This document shows positions 9,198-17,949 of a stretch of DNA of 64,000 bases, in pieces (position 1 is the stretch's first letter; each line of letters starts with the position of its first letter). The stretch is from Verrucomicrobiaceae bacterium. GTDB taxonomy: Bacteria; Verrucomicrobiota; Verrucomicrobiia; Verrucomicrobiales; Verrucomicrobiaceae. The notes beneath the pieces were generated by a model. It did no database searches, had not been told where the DNA came from, and was given only the letters and a program-made list of their open reading frames with translations. The stretch is from assembly GCA_947458455.1 (NCBI GenBank), contig CANGYJ010000001.1:558001-622000 (forward strand), given 5' to 3'. The position numbers were made by a program, and so were the translations under genes.

Positions 9198-11066
9198 TTA
9201 CTTCTGGCTGGAAGCGGGCGGACTATTCGGAGGCCCCCGCAAACGGTCAAGGCTTTCTTTCAGCCTCGAATTAAGCTCCATGACCCGGTGTTGGATGACT
9301 TCCATTTCCTGTGCGGAGAGTCCTGAGTGCCTCAATTGCCCCTTGGTGCGCTGCACCAGGTTTTGCAGCCGCGTCACATCGAGAGCGTCCAGGGTCTGCC
9401 GGGCATCCAACATACCTCCGGGAGGTCGTTTGCGTGCCAGCAGCATGCTGAAGGCCGCCTCAATATGCCGCTCCTGCCCCGCCATGAAAGCCGTGCGGGC
9501 AAATTCATCCAGTGGATCGTAGCGGCTGCGCCAGAGGATGGCGAGCAGCTCTGTCCCTGGCACCTCGCTGAGGATTTCCTCGCAATCCGTCTCCCGCAGC
9601 CAGTAGAGCACCTCCGCATCGGCGAGGGCGAGCTGGCTCAAAAGGATGGCGTTGGGGTTTTGGGCCACCACAAGCTTCTTCGCACTTTCATCAGGCTTCG
9701 CGGCAGGTTCAGCACCACCAGCGGACTTCGGCGCATCCTTTTTGTCCTTCGCGGCGCGGGCCACCAAGCGGTTGAGTTCTTCTTCAGGTACTTCGAGCAG
9801 CTTTGCCACCTTGTTCACGGCGGCCACCCGCTGCGCAACACCGGTAAAAATCGCGATGGCCGAGGCCACCTGCTCGGCCATGCGCACTCGCTCCACCATG
9901 CCCTCCCCTTTGGTGCTGGCCCGCAGATGCATGATTTGATGCTCCAAAAACTCCGGAGCCTCCGCCACGATGGCTCGCAGCGCATCGGCACCTTGCTTGC
10001 GAATCAGTGAATCCGGGTCCTCACCTTGAGGCAGGGCCGCCACGCGGACGGAAAGACCATGCGGCGAGAGAATCTCAAACGCACGCTCTGCCGCTTTGCG
10101 CCCCGCTGCATCGCTGTCGTAGCAGAGGATGACTTCATTGCAGAGGCGCTTGAGCATCTTGGCATGCTGCTCGGTGAAGGCGGTGCCCTGCCCTGCCACG
10201 ACGTTTTGCAATCCGGCCTCGAAGACCATGATCATATCGATCTGACCTTCGCAGATGATCGCCTGGCCTGCCTTTGCGATGTGGCGCTTCGATTTGTCGA
10301 AGCCAAAGAGCACACGGCTCTTGCTGAAAAGCGGCGTCTCAGGCGAGTTCACATACTTCCCGCCCTTTTGATCTTTATCGAGGATGCGCCCGCTGAAGGC
10401 GATCACATCCCCGTTGTCATTGCGAATCGGAAACATCAGCCGGTGACGCCAGCGCGGATACGACCGCCCGCCGCGTCCCTGCTCATCTTGATCCGCCACG
10501 CTGAAAATGCCTGCTTCCACCATCACCTGATCATTAAGCTTATGCTGCGCCATCCACTCGCGGTAGAAGGTGCGGTTATCGGGTGAGTAGCCCATCTGCC
10601 AGCGCTTCGCCATCTCCCCATTGATGCCGCGAGCCTTCAGATATTCACGAGCGGGTGCGGCGGCTTGGTGCTTCATCAGCAGCAGGTGAAACCACTCCGC
10701 CGCCTCCTTGTTCGCCCGCGTGAGCAGTGACCGCTGTTTTGCTTCCGCCTCCGCATTCGCATCCCACACTTCCTCCTCGATCCGAATGCCCGCCGCATCT
10801 CCGAGACGCTTCACCGCTTCCACAAATGACAGGGCATCATGCTCCATCACAAAGCGGATCGCCGAGCCACCCGCTCCGCAGCCAAAGCAGTGATAGGTTC
10901 CGCGTGTGGGACTCACGTTGAAGGATGGCGACTTCTCATTGTGAAAGGGGCAAAGGCCCACCCAGTTCGTCCCGGCACGGCGCAGCTTCACCGAACGCCC
11001 AATCAGCGCCACGATGTCCGTGGCGGCGAGCACTTGGTTGACGGTTTCTTCCGGTATGCGACCCAT
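9198..11066 (-). CDS. dnaG: DNA primase
   Basis: Synthesises RNA primers at the replication fork. It has 622 residues from the ATG at 11066; an in-frame ATG at 11087 is the alternative. The N-terminal zinc ribbon has CPFH and CFGC pairs, then comes the RNA-polymerase domain, and the TOPRIM site with ICEGQIDM and CYDSDAAGR. The C-terminal DnaB-binding helical domain is present but little conserved. It is transcribed just ahead of rpoD; no rpsU precedes it. Confidence 0.97.
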   Translation of the reverse strand: MGRIPEETVNQVLAATDIVALIGRSVKLRRAGTNWVGLCPFHNEKSPSFNVSPTRGTYHCFGCGAGGSAIRFVMEHDALSFVEAVKRLGDAAGIRIEEEVWDANAEAEAKQRSLLTRANKEAAEWFHLLLMKHQAAAPAREYLKARGINGEMAKRWQMGYSPDNRTFYREWMAQHKLNDQVMVEAGIFSVADQDEQGRGGRSYPRWRHRLMFPIRNDNGDVIAFSGRILDKDQKGGKYVNSPETPLFSKSRVLFGFDKSKRHIAKAGQAIICEGQIDMIMVFEAGLQNVVAGQGTAFTEQHAKMLKRLCNEVILCYDSDAAGRKAAERAFEILSPHGLSVRVAALPQGEDPDSLIRKQGADALRAIVAEAPEFLEHQIMHLRASTKGEGMVERVRMAEQVASAIAIFTGVAQRVAAVNKVAKLLEVPEEELNRLVARAAKDKKDAPKSAGGAEPAAKPDESAKKLVVAQNPNAILLSQLALADAEVLYWLRETDCEEILSEVPGTELLAILWRSRYDPLDEFARTAFMAGQERHIEAAFSMLLARKRPPGGMLDARQTLDALDVTRLQNLVQRTKGQLRHSGLSAQEMEVIQHRVMELNSRLKESLDRLRGPPNSPPASSQK

Positions 11067-11155
11067 GGGTTCGATAGTGTCACGCATGCCGCCCGGCGCA
11101 AGGCACGGCGGCTCATTTCATGGCAGCGCCTCGAACTTCGTGCTACTTTCACGCT

Positions 11156-11542
11156 ATGAATGAAGCTGACCTTCCCCATGTCGTGATCGGAGCCTGCATG
11201 AATGTTCACCGCCAGCTCGGCCCCGGCCTGGCCCGCGAGGCCTATGAAGAATGCCTCGCCGTCGAGCTGCGTGACCTCGAGATGGACTTCCGCCGTGGTG
11301 AAATGCTGTCCTTTGACTACCGTGGCAAGATAATCCAGGGCGGCGTGATGCTGGATTTTATGGTGCAGGATAAACTCCTGCTCCTGGTGCGGGCGCAGGA
11401 GCAGCTCACAGCACTGGATAAGCTCCAGTTTGAATCCCATCTGCGCCTCAGTGGCCTACGGGCGGGGCTGCTGGTGAACTTCAATGTCACCGCACTACGC
11501 AGTGGCATTCATCGCGTCACACTGAAGCGTAAGGAGAGCTAA
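11156..11542 (+). CDS. GxxExxY protein (PD-(D/E)XK nuclease-like)
   Basis: 128 residues from the ATG at 11156. The family signature is in GPGLAREAYEECL, followed by FRRGEMLSFDYRGKII, then DFMVQDKLLL and VRAQEQL, then the conserved GLLVNFN near the C-terminus. The family (PDDEXK_3-like) is small, patchily distributed and without assigned function, often found near accessory DNA. The usual acidic-acidic-lysine core is only partly visible here. The gene lies between dnaG and an EamA permease without a clear partner. Confidence 0.85.
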   Translation: MNEADLPHVVIGACMNVHRQLGPGLAREAYEECLAVELRDLEMDFRRGEMLSFDYRGKIIQGGVMLDFMVQDKLLLLVRAQEQLTALDKLQFESHLRLSGLRAGLLVNFNVTALRSGIHRVTLKRKES

Positions 11543-11549
11543 CGACGAG

Positions 11550-12431
11550 TCATTCCACCCAGCGACGCAGCCAGGGAAGGACGAGCACGCTGAGCATGAT
11601 GATGGAGGCTCCCAGATAAAAGCCGATGCTCATGAACTCGGAACGGCCAAAGATGAGCATGGCAAGCAGGATGCCATACACCGGCTCCAAATTGTAGATC
11701 ACATTCATCGAAAAGACGCTCATCGTGCGCAGCGCCTTCATGAAGCCTGCGTAAGCGGCCACCGTGCAGACGAGCACGAGAAAGGAGAGACCCACTGCGG
11801 AAGCAGCATCGGGCATGGTGGGCAGGAATTCACTCTCCAGCAGAGGCCGACAGGCACACGAGGCGGCCAAGGCGCCAGCCATTTGAAACATGCCGATCAC
11901 GCTCCAATGCCGGTGACTGACCTGCTGCTTCGTGAGCGTGGCAAAAACGGCCGCCAGCATGGCTGCGGCGATGGCCACGGTAAATCCCTGCCAGTATCTA
12001 AACTCCACCTGATAGATGAGCCACACTGCCCCCACCATCGTAAGGCCTACGAGCAGCTCCAGCGGCCGCCAGCGGCGCGTGCCATCGATGAGCGGCTCGA
12101 TCAGCGATGCCCACAGCATGCCGGTGGGCATGGCGGCGAGGCACACGGACGCGGTGGAAAGCCGGGCGGACCAGAAAAACAGCACCCAATGAACTCCGAG
12201 CACGGCACCGACGGCGACGAGTGGCCAAGCCTCGCGTGCCCGCACCTGCCATCCGCCATGTCGGCGAGCCAGCAGGGCGAAAACGAGCATCGCCAAGCCC
12301 GTGCGCCAGATGGTGACATCGACGGGCGGAAGCGTGACCCATTTGCCCAGGATGGCGGTGAAGCCCCAGGCCACCACGACGGCATGCATGAGGAGATAAT
12401 CGCGAAAGGTGGTGGCCGCCGGTTTGCTCAC
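11550..12431 (-). CDS. EamA/DMT-family permease
   Basis: A 293-residue, ten-helix-type membrane protein starting at GTG 12431 (the GTGA overlaps the stop of the ABC ATPase gene by 4 bp). The two halves show the EamA pattern, with GFTAILGKW early and PVYGILLAMLIFGR in the second repeat. Such permeases export amino acids, metabolites or drugs; the substrate is not readable. Overlap with the ABC ATPase implies translational coupling. Confidence 0.85.
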   Translation of the reverse strand: MSKPAATTFRDYLLMHAVVVAWGFTAILGKWVTLPPVDVTIWRTGLAMLVFALLARRHGGWQVRAREAWPLVAVGAVLGVHWVLFFWSARLSTASVCLAAMPTGMLWASLIEPLIDGTRRWRPLELLVGLTMVGAVWLIYQVEFRYWQGFTVAIAAAMLAAVFATLTKQQVSHRHWSVIGMFQMAGALAASCACRPLLESEFLPTMPDAASAVGLSFLVLVCTVAAYAGFMKALRTMSVFSMNVIYNLEPVYGILLAMLIFGRSEFMSIGFYLGASIIMLSVLVLPWLRRWVE

Positions 12432-13156
12432 GAGCGCTCCTCCACCATGCCGAGGAAGATGTCCTCCAGGCGTTGTCCCTTGGTCTCATGGCGTTGTTTG
12501 ACCTCGGCGAGAGTGCCCAGCTCGACGAGTCGGCCGCGATGCAGGATGCCGATGCGATCCGCCAGCTCCTCGGCCACATTCAAAAGGTGAGTGCTCATCA
12601 GCACGGTCATGCCAGCCTGGCTGCGTTCCTTGAGTTCACGCTTCACCGTGCGGGAGTGGATGGGATCGAGGCCCACCATCGGCTCATCGATGATGAAGAC
12701 CTTCGGATCATGCAGCAAGGCGCTGGCGATGCCTAGCCGCTGGCGAGTGCCGTGACTGAGGTTCTCGATGCGGTTCCCCGCATGCTCATGAAGGGCAAAT
12801 TTCGTGAAAAGCTCGTCCGTCTTGGCCGCCGCCCTTTTGCGGTCCATCTCGAAGAGATCGGAAATAAAGCGCATGAACTCGATGGGCGTGAGTTTCTCAT
12901 AAAACACCGCGACATCCGGCACATAGCCGAGCACGGCCTTGGCCTGAAGCGGCGCAGTTGCCATGTCATGCCCGCAGATGGCCACGCGACCTCGCAGCGG
13001 CTTCATGAGACCGGTGAGCAGTTTGATGGCCGTGGTCTTTCCGGCTCCATTGGGACCGAGAAAGGCAAACAGCTCGCCCGCAGGAATTTGCAGTGTGAGG
13101 CCATCAAGGGCCTTCAGGCCACCGTAGTGCATGGTGAGGTCTTCGATTTCAATCAT
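12428..13156 (-). CDS. ABC transporter ATP-binding protein
   Basis: 242 residues from the ATG at 13156. Walker A is GPNGAGKTT near residue 35, the Q-loop region is GYVPDVAVFYEKL, the signature is LSHGTRQRL, Walker B is KVFIIDEP, and the switch histidine lies in MSTHLL. It resembles CcmA/ABC-2 type exporter ATPases. No ABC permease lies in the cluster. Upstream and downstream genes overlap it by 4 bp each, so the three are probably translated together. Confidence 0.9.
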   Translation of the reverse strand: MIEIEDLTMHYGGLKALDGLTLQIPAGELFAFLGPNGAGKTTAIKLLTGLMKPLRGRVAICGHDMATAPLQAKAVLGYVPDVAVFYEKLTPIEFMRFISDLFEMDRKRAAAKTDELFTKFALHEHAGNRIENLSHGTRQRLGIASALLHDPKVFIIDEPMVGLDPIHSRTVKRELKERSQAGMTVLMSTHLLNVAEELADRIGILHRGRLVELGTLAEVKQRHETKGQRLEDIFLGMVEERS

Positions 13157-13962
13157 TGAGCTGGGGAAGCGGGTTCGATTGGCGGGATCATGCCGTGGAT
13201 GAGCGGTTCGATCAGGCGGTAATCCTGCGGGAGATCGATCCTGGCCAGTTCGCCCGTCTCCGCAAAGATCATCCGCACCTGCTGGCCGCCAGGCAGTGGT
13301 GCCGTAACGAGGAAGCACCGCCGCTCACGTCCCGCTAGCGTGATGCCGCCTTCCCGCGCCGTAAAATGGAAGGTCCCAGCCTCAGGCAAATCGCCAGTGA
13401 GAGGTGCCAGCGCCTGAGCCCATGACCCACCCGCGCCATTTTGCATGCCAGCGAGACCCAGAGCCATCAAAACACCGGCATTTTGCGTATCGAGCACCGC
13501 CTTTCCATTCTGCGTCACCTTCACCGAGGGGAATTTTTCGCCCTCCAGCCACGCCACTTTGAATGAGGCATGCTGCTTGGGTAGCACCGCCATGATTTCC
13601 ATGTGAAGCCAATCCCCTTTCGCATCGCTCACGCCATTGATTTCCCAGGTGGCATCCATGCGCTCCCCCCTGCTCTGCCAACGCTCCACCACACCCCGCG
13701 CCAGCCAGTGGTAGCGGGCACCTCCCCCCGTTGCCCAGCTGGAGCCGATGGTCAGATTGGCATGCCCGATCTTTTCAGAGCCATGGTAGAGGTGCAGGGT
13801 GTTGGCATTGACCTCTGCCTGCTTCAAAAAGCGGTCCAGAACCAGCCCGGGTGGCACCATGGCGAAGCGGGATTCATCCGGGAAATACACATCACGAATG
13901 AGCAGGCCGGTCATCACCGCCCAAAACACCACCGCCAATGCTGCCGCTGCCCGCCAAATCAT
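13153..13962 (-). CDS. Membrane-anchored hypothetical protein
   Basis: 269 residues from the ATG at 13962, giving one N-terminal transmembrane helix (AAAALAVVFWAVMTGLLI) and a large extracytoplasmic part. A TTG at 14010 would add 16 residues. The body is beta-rich and reads like a lipid- or sugar-handling soluble domain, but I recognise no family. Its stop overlaps the ABC ATPase start by 4 bp (ATGA), so it may work with that ATPase. No other transmembrane helices are visible, so it is not the missing permease. Confidence 0.7.
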   Translation of the reverse strand: MIWRAAAALAVVFWAVMTGLLIRDVYFPDESRFAMVPPGLVLDRFLKQAEVNANTLHLYHGSEKIGHANLTIGSSWATGGGARYHWLARGVVERWQSRGERMDATWEINGVSDAKGDWLHMEIMAVLPKQHASFKVAWLEGEKFPSVKVTQNGKAVLDTQNAGVLMALGLAGMQNGAGGSWAQALAPLTGDLPEAGTFHFTAREGGITLAGRERRCFLVTAPLPGGQQVRMIFAETGELARIDLPQDYRLIEPLIHGMIPPIEPASPAQ

Positions 13963-14205
13963 CGCACGATCATGGAACACCCCGCCGAGGAACGCCAGCA
14001 GGGATTCCAAGGCGGCCGCTACCCCAACAAAAACGTTTACCGCTACTCCCGTGACAAGAACGACCTCCAGTGAATGTCATGGAAAATACTGCATGCAGGA
14101 AATTCGTGTCCGTCTATAGAGTGGCACCTCCCGCCACATTATTACACCCAACTGTTTGTAATGCTTAACGCCACGGCCACAACCTCACGGCCACCTGTTC
14201 CACTC

Positions 14206-15516
14206 ATGTCGAGAGGCCTTGTCGCAGCCCTCTTGCTACTTACCCTTTTTCAGGCCAGTTCCTCCGGCCAAGACACTGGCCGTTTGATCCCGCAGATCGA
14301 TTCGCTTCTCGGCAGTCCCTCCGTCCTCGTGCCGGGAAACCCAATGCTGGCCACGGACTCAGCGACCACTGAGCAGCCAACCAAATCCGCTCCCTACCAA
14401 TCCTCGGATGGGCCCTGGGGGAAGCTCATGGGGGATTATATCTACTTGGAGGCACCGCCGGCCCTCGTGGAAGGCTTTGCCCTGCCCAGCACCCAGACGC
14501 GATGGACCTTACCCGCCACCAGCGAAGCATCCATCCCCAAGGTTTTTGCCGACGCCGGACTCAGCGAGGACCAAATCAAACCCCTCATTGCCAGCCTCGT
14601 CCGGGAGGGCGAATACGTTCACATCCTGCCAACCCTCGATTTTGTTAGCAACCTCCCCACCGGCATTCGCGCTGCGATTTACAAGGAACTCGCCAAAGTA
14701 TCTTCCAATGAATACCATGTGGACCCCGTGCTGATCTTTGGCACTTCCATTGAGGAATGGTACCGGACCAGCAAGCTCCGCCCCGAGCTCATCCAGAAGA
14801 TCAAGCAACTAAGCTATGTGCGCGGAGAAACCATCGCGTTCAGCGACATTCCTGTCCTGCTCAACTTTGCTCAATCGGATTCGGAAGCGCGTCTCATCTT
14901 CAAGGCCTGCACCCGCACGCGATCCCTCATGATCCGCCTCCAGCTCGATAAAAACACCAACGTGACGGATCTGCTCTCTTACTGGTCATTCGGCGTCGGT
15001 ATCCGCCGCAAGGACATCGAGCCCATCATCCAATCCATCATTGAATCAGACACGCTGAAGGATCTCGGCCTCTCCCACATCCTGCCCGCTCAGCCTCGCA
15101 AGCTGCTCTACACCTACCCAGGTCTCGACATGGCAAAAAACGGCCTCCTCCCAGACTGTCATTGGACGAGCCTGAACTTTTATAACTTCGACCCTCATCA
15201 ATACCTCCTCGATTCCCGCCTCGCCACGAGCCAGGTCCTCGAAAACTTCATCCCCATTGATGCCCCCTACCAGTTTGGCGACATCCTGTTCTTCCTCGAC
15301 AATGCCACGGGTGACGCCTTCCACTCCTGCGTCTTCCTCGCTGACACCCTTGTTTACACCAAGAACGGCCGAAACCTCCTCTCCCCATGGGTCATCATGA
15401 CCATTGAAGATGTGAAAAAGGTGTATCTCTTCCGTGGCAATGGCCGAGTGCAAGGATTCCGCCGCAAGGACATCCACGATGCACGTCAAAATGCAGCGGC
15501 AAACGCCGCCAAGTAA
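14206..15516 (+). CDS. Secreted protein with possible NlpC/P60-like C-terminal domain
   Basis: 436 residues from the ATG at 14206, which begins a good Sec signal (MSRGLVAALLLLTLFQ); ATGs at 14161 and 14074 are alternatives that add leader residues. The N-terminal half is helical and unrecognised. The C-terminal part has Cys318 in LLPDCHWTSLNF, then FGDILFFL, then His373 in DAFHSCVFL, and a strand VYTKNG. This order resembles a papain-like NlpC/P60 or DUF1175-type fold. Enzyme activity is not proved. Confidence 0.6.
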   Translation: MSRGLVAALLLLTLFQASSSGQDTGRLIPQIDSLLGSPSVLVPGNPMLATDSATTEQPTKSAPYQSSDGPWGKLMGDYIYLEAPPALVEGFALPSTQTRWTLPATSEASIPKVFADAGLSEDQIKPLIASLVREGEYVHILPTLDFVSNLPTGIRAAIYKELAKVSSNEYHVDPVLIFGTSIEEWYRTSKLRPELIQKIKQLSYVRGETIAFSDIPVLLNFAQSDSEARLIFKACTRTRSLMIRLQLDKNTNVTDLLSYWSFGVGIRRKDIEPIIQSIIESDTLKDLGLSHILPAQPRKLLYTYPGLDMAKNGLLPDCHWTSLNFYNFDPHQYLLDSRLATSQVLENFIPIDAPYQFGDILFFLDNATGDAFHSCVFLADTLVYTKNGRNLLSPWVIMTIEDVKKVYLFRGNGRVQGFRRKDIHDARQNAAANAAK

Positions 15517-15555
15517 GATTGATTGAGCCGCCACCCCCCCCTGCACTACGCAAAA

Positions 15556-15580
15556 CGGGCCGGAGGATGAATCCGGCCCG
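15556..15580 (-). terminator. Intrinsic terminator after the WbuB-like glycosyltransferase gene
   Basis: CGGGCCGGA (15556-15564) pairs with TCCGGCCCG (15572-15580) across a 7-nt loop. Read on the minus strand, a TTTTG run follows. It lies about 35 bp past the stop of the minus-strand gene and nearly matches the hairpin at 16855-16882. Confidence 0.7.
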
Positions 15581-15614
15581 CTTGGATCATTGAAGGCTTT
15601 GCAGTCGAGGGGGC

Positions 15615-16826
15615 TTACGACGAAGCCTCGGCAATAATTTTGACCAGCCGTGGGCAAAGCACCGAATGCGAAAACTCAGCTCCGAGAGCCTGTGCGGCGG
15701 CATTCGGCGGCTGCGGCCCACAAGCAGCTGCGGAGCGTATTTCCGCGAGGATGCGATCCACCTCCCCGTGCTGAGCCAGGCGGGCGTAAGCAGGATCATT
15801 CAAACGGCGCACGATGTCGCCGCCATGGCTTTGCTCCGGCCCAACGAACAACAGCGGAATGCCGAGCGTGAGGATGTTGTAGATTTTGCAGGGATGCACG
15901 ATGCCGACGAAAGGATCGCCCATCACGACGAGATGCAGGTCCGCACTGGAGAGCGAACCGGAAAGCTCCTCCATCGGCTGGTAAGGCAGTGAGGTGATAT
16001 TCGGCAGCGCTTTGCCCTTTTGAAACGCCTGCACCTTCTTGAACTCGCTACCACCGCCGACGAAGAGGAAGTGGATGTGATCCTCGCCCTTCAGGGCCGC
16101 AGCCGCCGCCAGCACCGTATCGAGCGGATGGCAGGGGCTGTGATTGCCCGAGTACATGACGATGAACTTGCCGGAAAGCCCATGCTTAGCCCGAAAGGCC
16201 TCGCGAGCCGGTGGATCGAAGCGCACCGCCTGATCGTGAGACCACGGCGCATCCGTGTGGATGACCTGCGGATGCACCCCTTTGGCGATCAAGCGATCCG
16301 CCATGAAGCGATCCAGCGCGATGATCCGCGCCGCCTGCCGGAAGCTCCAGTTTTGAATGAAGGTCAGTGTGCGCTCCACCACCCCGCCCGCTTTGAGCCA
16401 GCCAGCCGCCACGGCTTCATCAGGATTGAGGTCCATCACCCACGGGACCACGGCACCGCCTTTGAGTTTCGCCGCCACCGTGCCGAGCGTGGAGATGAGC
16501 GGCGGTGAGGTGAGGCACACTGTCACATCATGCCGTGGCATGAACAGAAGGATGCGGGCCGCATTCAGCCAAAAGAGGCCAAAATCCACCAACCGACGCC
16601 ATTTGGCCTTTTTACCCAGCCCCGGCGTCCAGATGCGATGGATGTCGATACCATTCCAAAACTCCCGCACCGGGAAACGCCGTGTGGGATCATCGTAACC
16701 TCGGCTGGATGCCACGGCGGTGACTTCATGCCCTGCCTCCGCCAGTCCCACCGCGAGATCGGTGAGGTGCTGGGCCGTGGACACATGATCGGGGTGGAAG
16801 CACTGATTGATGAGGAGGACTCGCAT
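15615..16826 (-). CDS. Glycosyltransferase family 4 (WbuB-like)
   Basis: 403 residues from the ATG at 16826; the frame is open further upstream, but that part runs into the terminator. The N-terminal Rossmann half is VLLINQCFHPDHVSTAQHL, typical of WbuB/WbuB-like GT4 enzymes. The C-terminal half has YSGNHSPCHPLDTVL and VHPCKIYNILTLGIP, the donor-binding region. It transfers a nucleotide-activated sugar during surface polysaccharide assembly. It is the last gene of the polysaccharide locus and has its own terminator on each side. Confidence 0.88.
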   Translation of the reverse strand: MRVLLINQCFHPDHVSTAQHLTDLAVGLAEAGHEVTAVASSRGYDDPTRRFPVREFWNGIDIHRIWTPGLGKKAKWRRLVDFGLFWLNAARILLFMPRHDVTVCLTSPPLISTLGTVAAKLKGGAVVPWVMDLNPDEAVAAGWLKAGGVVERTLTFIQNWSFRQAARIIALDRFMADRLIAKGVHPQVIHTDAPWSHDQAVRFDPPAREAFRAKHGLSGKFIVMYSGNHSPCHPLDTVLAAAAALKGEDHIHFLFVGGGSEFKKVQAFQKGKALPNITSLPYQPMEELSGSLSSADLHLVVMGDPFVGIVHPCKIYNILTLGIPLLFVGPEQSHGGDIVRRLNDPAYARLAQHGEVDRILAEIRSAAACGPQPPNAAAQALGAEFSHSVLCPRLVKIIAEASS

Positions 16827-16854
16827 GACAATGTTGGTAGCGTATTGAAACAAA

Positions 16855-16882
16855 ACGGGCCGGAGGTCAATCTCCGGCCCGT
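16855..16882 (-). terminator. Intrinsic terminator after the GDP-mannose 3,5-epimerase gene
   Basis: ACGGGCCGGAG (16855-16865) pairs perfectly with CTCCGGCCCGT (16872-16882) across a 6-nt loop, followed on the minus strand by TTTTG. It separates the epimerase from the GT4 gene. The stem shares nine bases with the terminator at 15556. Confidence 0.75.
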
Positions 16883-16911
16883 GTGACATCGCCCAGAAAG
16901 GGTGAACTGGC

Positions 16912-17901
16912 TTAGCGGGACTTTGCCCCGGCTTTGATCTCGTCGTGGACCCATTTGTAGGTCAGCTCCAGGCCATCGCGAAGGCGAGTGGAGGGCTCCC
17001 AGTTGAAAACGGACTTGATCAGCGTGTTGTCACTGCTGCGGCCGTTGACACCTTTGGGTGCTCCGAGGTTGTAGCTGCGCTTCAATTTCACGCCGGCGAT
17101 CTCCTCGGCGATATCGACGAGTTGATTGATGCTGACCATTTCGGCACTGCCGATGTTGATGGGCTCCACGAAGTCGCTGTTGAGCAGCATCTGAGTGCCG
17201 TAAACGCAGTCGGTGATATACATGAAGCTGCGGGTCTGATCACCGGTGCCCCAGATTTCGATCTCATGTTTGCCAGAGATCTGCGCGAGGGCCACCTTGC
17301 GGCAAACGGCGGCAGGAGCCTTTTCACGACCTCCGTCCCAGGTGCCGTGTGGACCATAAACGTTGTGGTAGCGAGCGATGCGGGTCTTGAGGCCAAAATC
17401 CTCGCGGAAGTGGCGGCACATGCGCTCGGAGAAGAGTTTTTCCCAGCCATAGCCATCTTCAGGGAGGGCGGGATAGGCATCCGCTTCCTTGAGGGCGGGG
17501 ATGTTGTATTCCTTCTGCTTGTCGCCGTTGTAAACGCAGGCGGAGGAGGCGTAGAAAAGGCGTTCGACGCCTGCATCCTTGGCAGCCATGCACATGTGCG
17601 TGTTGATGAGAACGGTGATCATGCAGAGGGCCTTGTTGTTTTCGATGAAGCCCATGCCTCCCATGTCGGCGGCAAGGTTATAGATCGTTTGAGCGCCCTT
17701 GGCCGCGACGCGACAGTTTTCGAGCAATGAAAGGTCCAGCACATGGTTTTCGACGTCGTCGAACTTCTGATACCATTCATCGAAGGGCTTGATGTCGATG
17801 GCACGAATGCGTGTGTGCCCTTTGGCACGGAGATCGGCGACGAGCGCGCCTCCAATAAAGCCGCCGGCTCCGGCGACGGTGATCAGATTGTCTTGAGTCA
17901 T
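16912..17901 (-). CDS. gme: GDP-mannose 3,5-epimerase
   Basis: A 329-residue extended short-chain dehydrogenase/reductase. The NAD motif is AGAGGFIGG. Residues matching the catalytic set known from the plant enzyme are all present: Cys122 (YASSACVY), Tyr151 and Lys155 (YGWEK), Lys194 (GGREKAPAA) and Arg288 (GVNGRSSDN). It would convert GDP-D-mannose to GDP-L-galactose and GDP-L-gulose. The enzyme is best known from plant vitamin C synthesis; bacterial forms are uncommon but reported from Verrucomicrobiota. It shares the GDP-mannose pool with gmd in the same locus. Confidence 0.9.
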   Translation of the reverse strand: MTQDNLITVAGAGGFIGGALVADLRAKGHTRIRAIDIKPFDEWYQKFDDVENHVLDLSLLENCRVAAKGAQTIYNLAADMGGMGFIENNKALCMITVLINTHMCMAAKDAGVERLFYASSACVYNGDKQKEYNIPALKEADAYPALPEDGYGWEKLFSERMCRHFREDFGLKTRIARYHNVYGPHGTWDGGREKAPAAVCRKVALAQISGKHEIEIWGTGDQTRSFMYITDCVYGTQMLLNSDFVEPINIGSAEMVSINQLVDIAEEIAGVKLKRSYNLGAPKGVNGRSSDNTLIKSVFNWEPSTRLRDGLELTYKWVHDEIKAGAKSR

Positions 17902-17949
17902 GTGGTTAGTAGGTCGTTTGCGGTTTGGGAGGATTTCTTTGTGGGCAAT

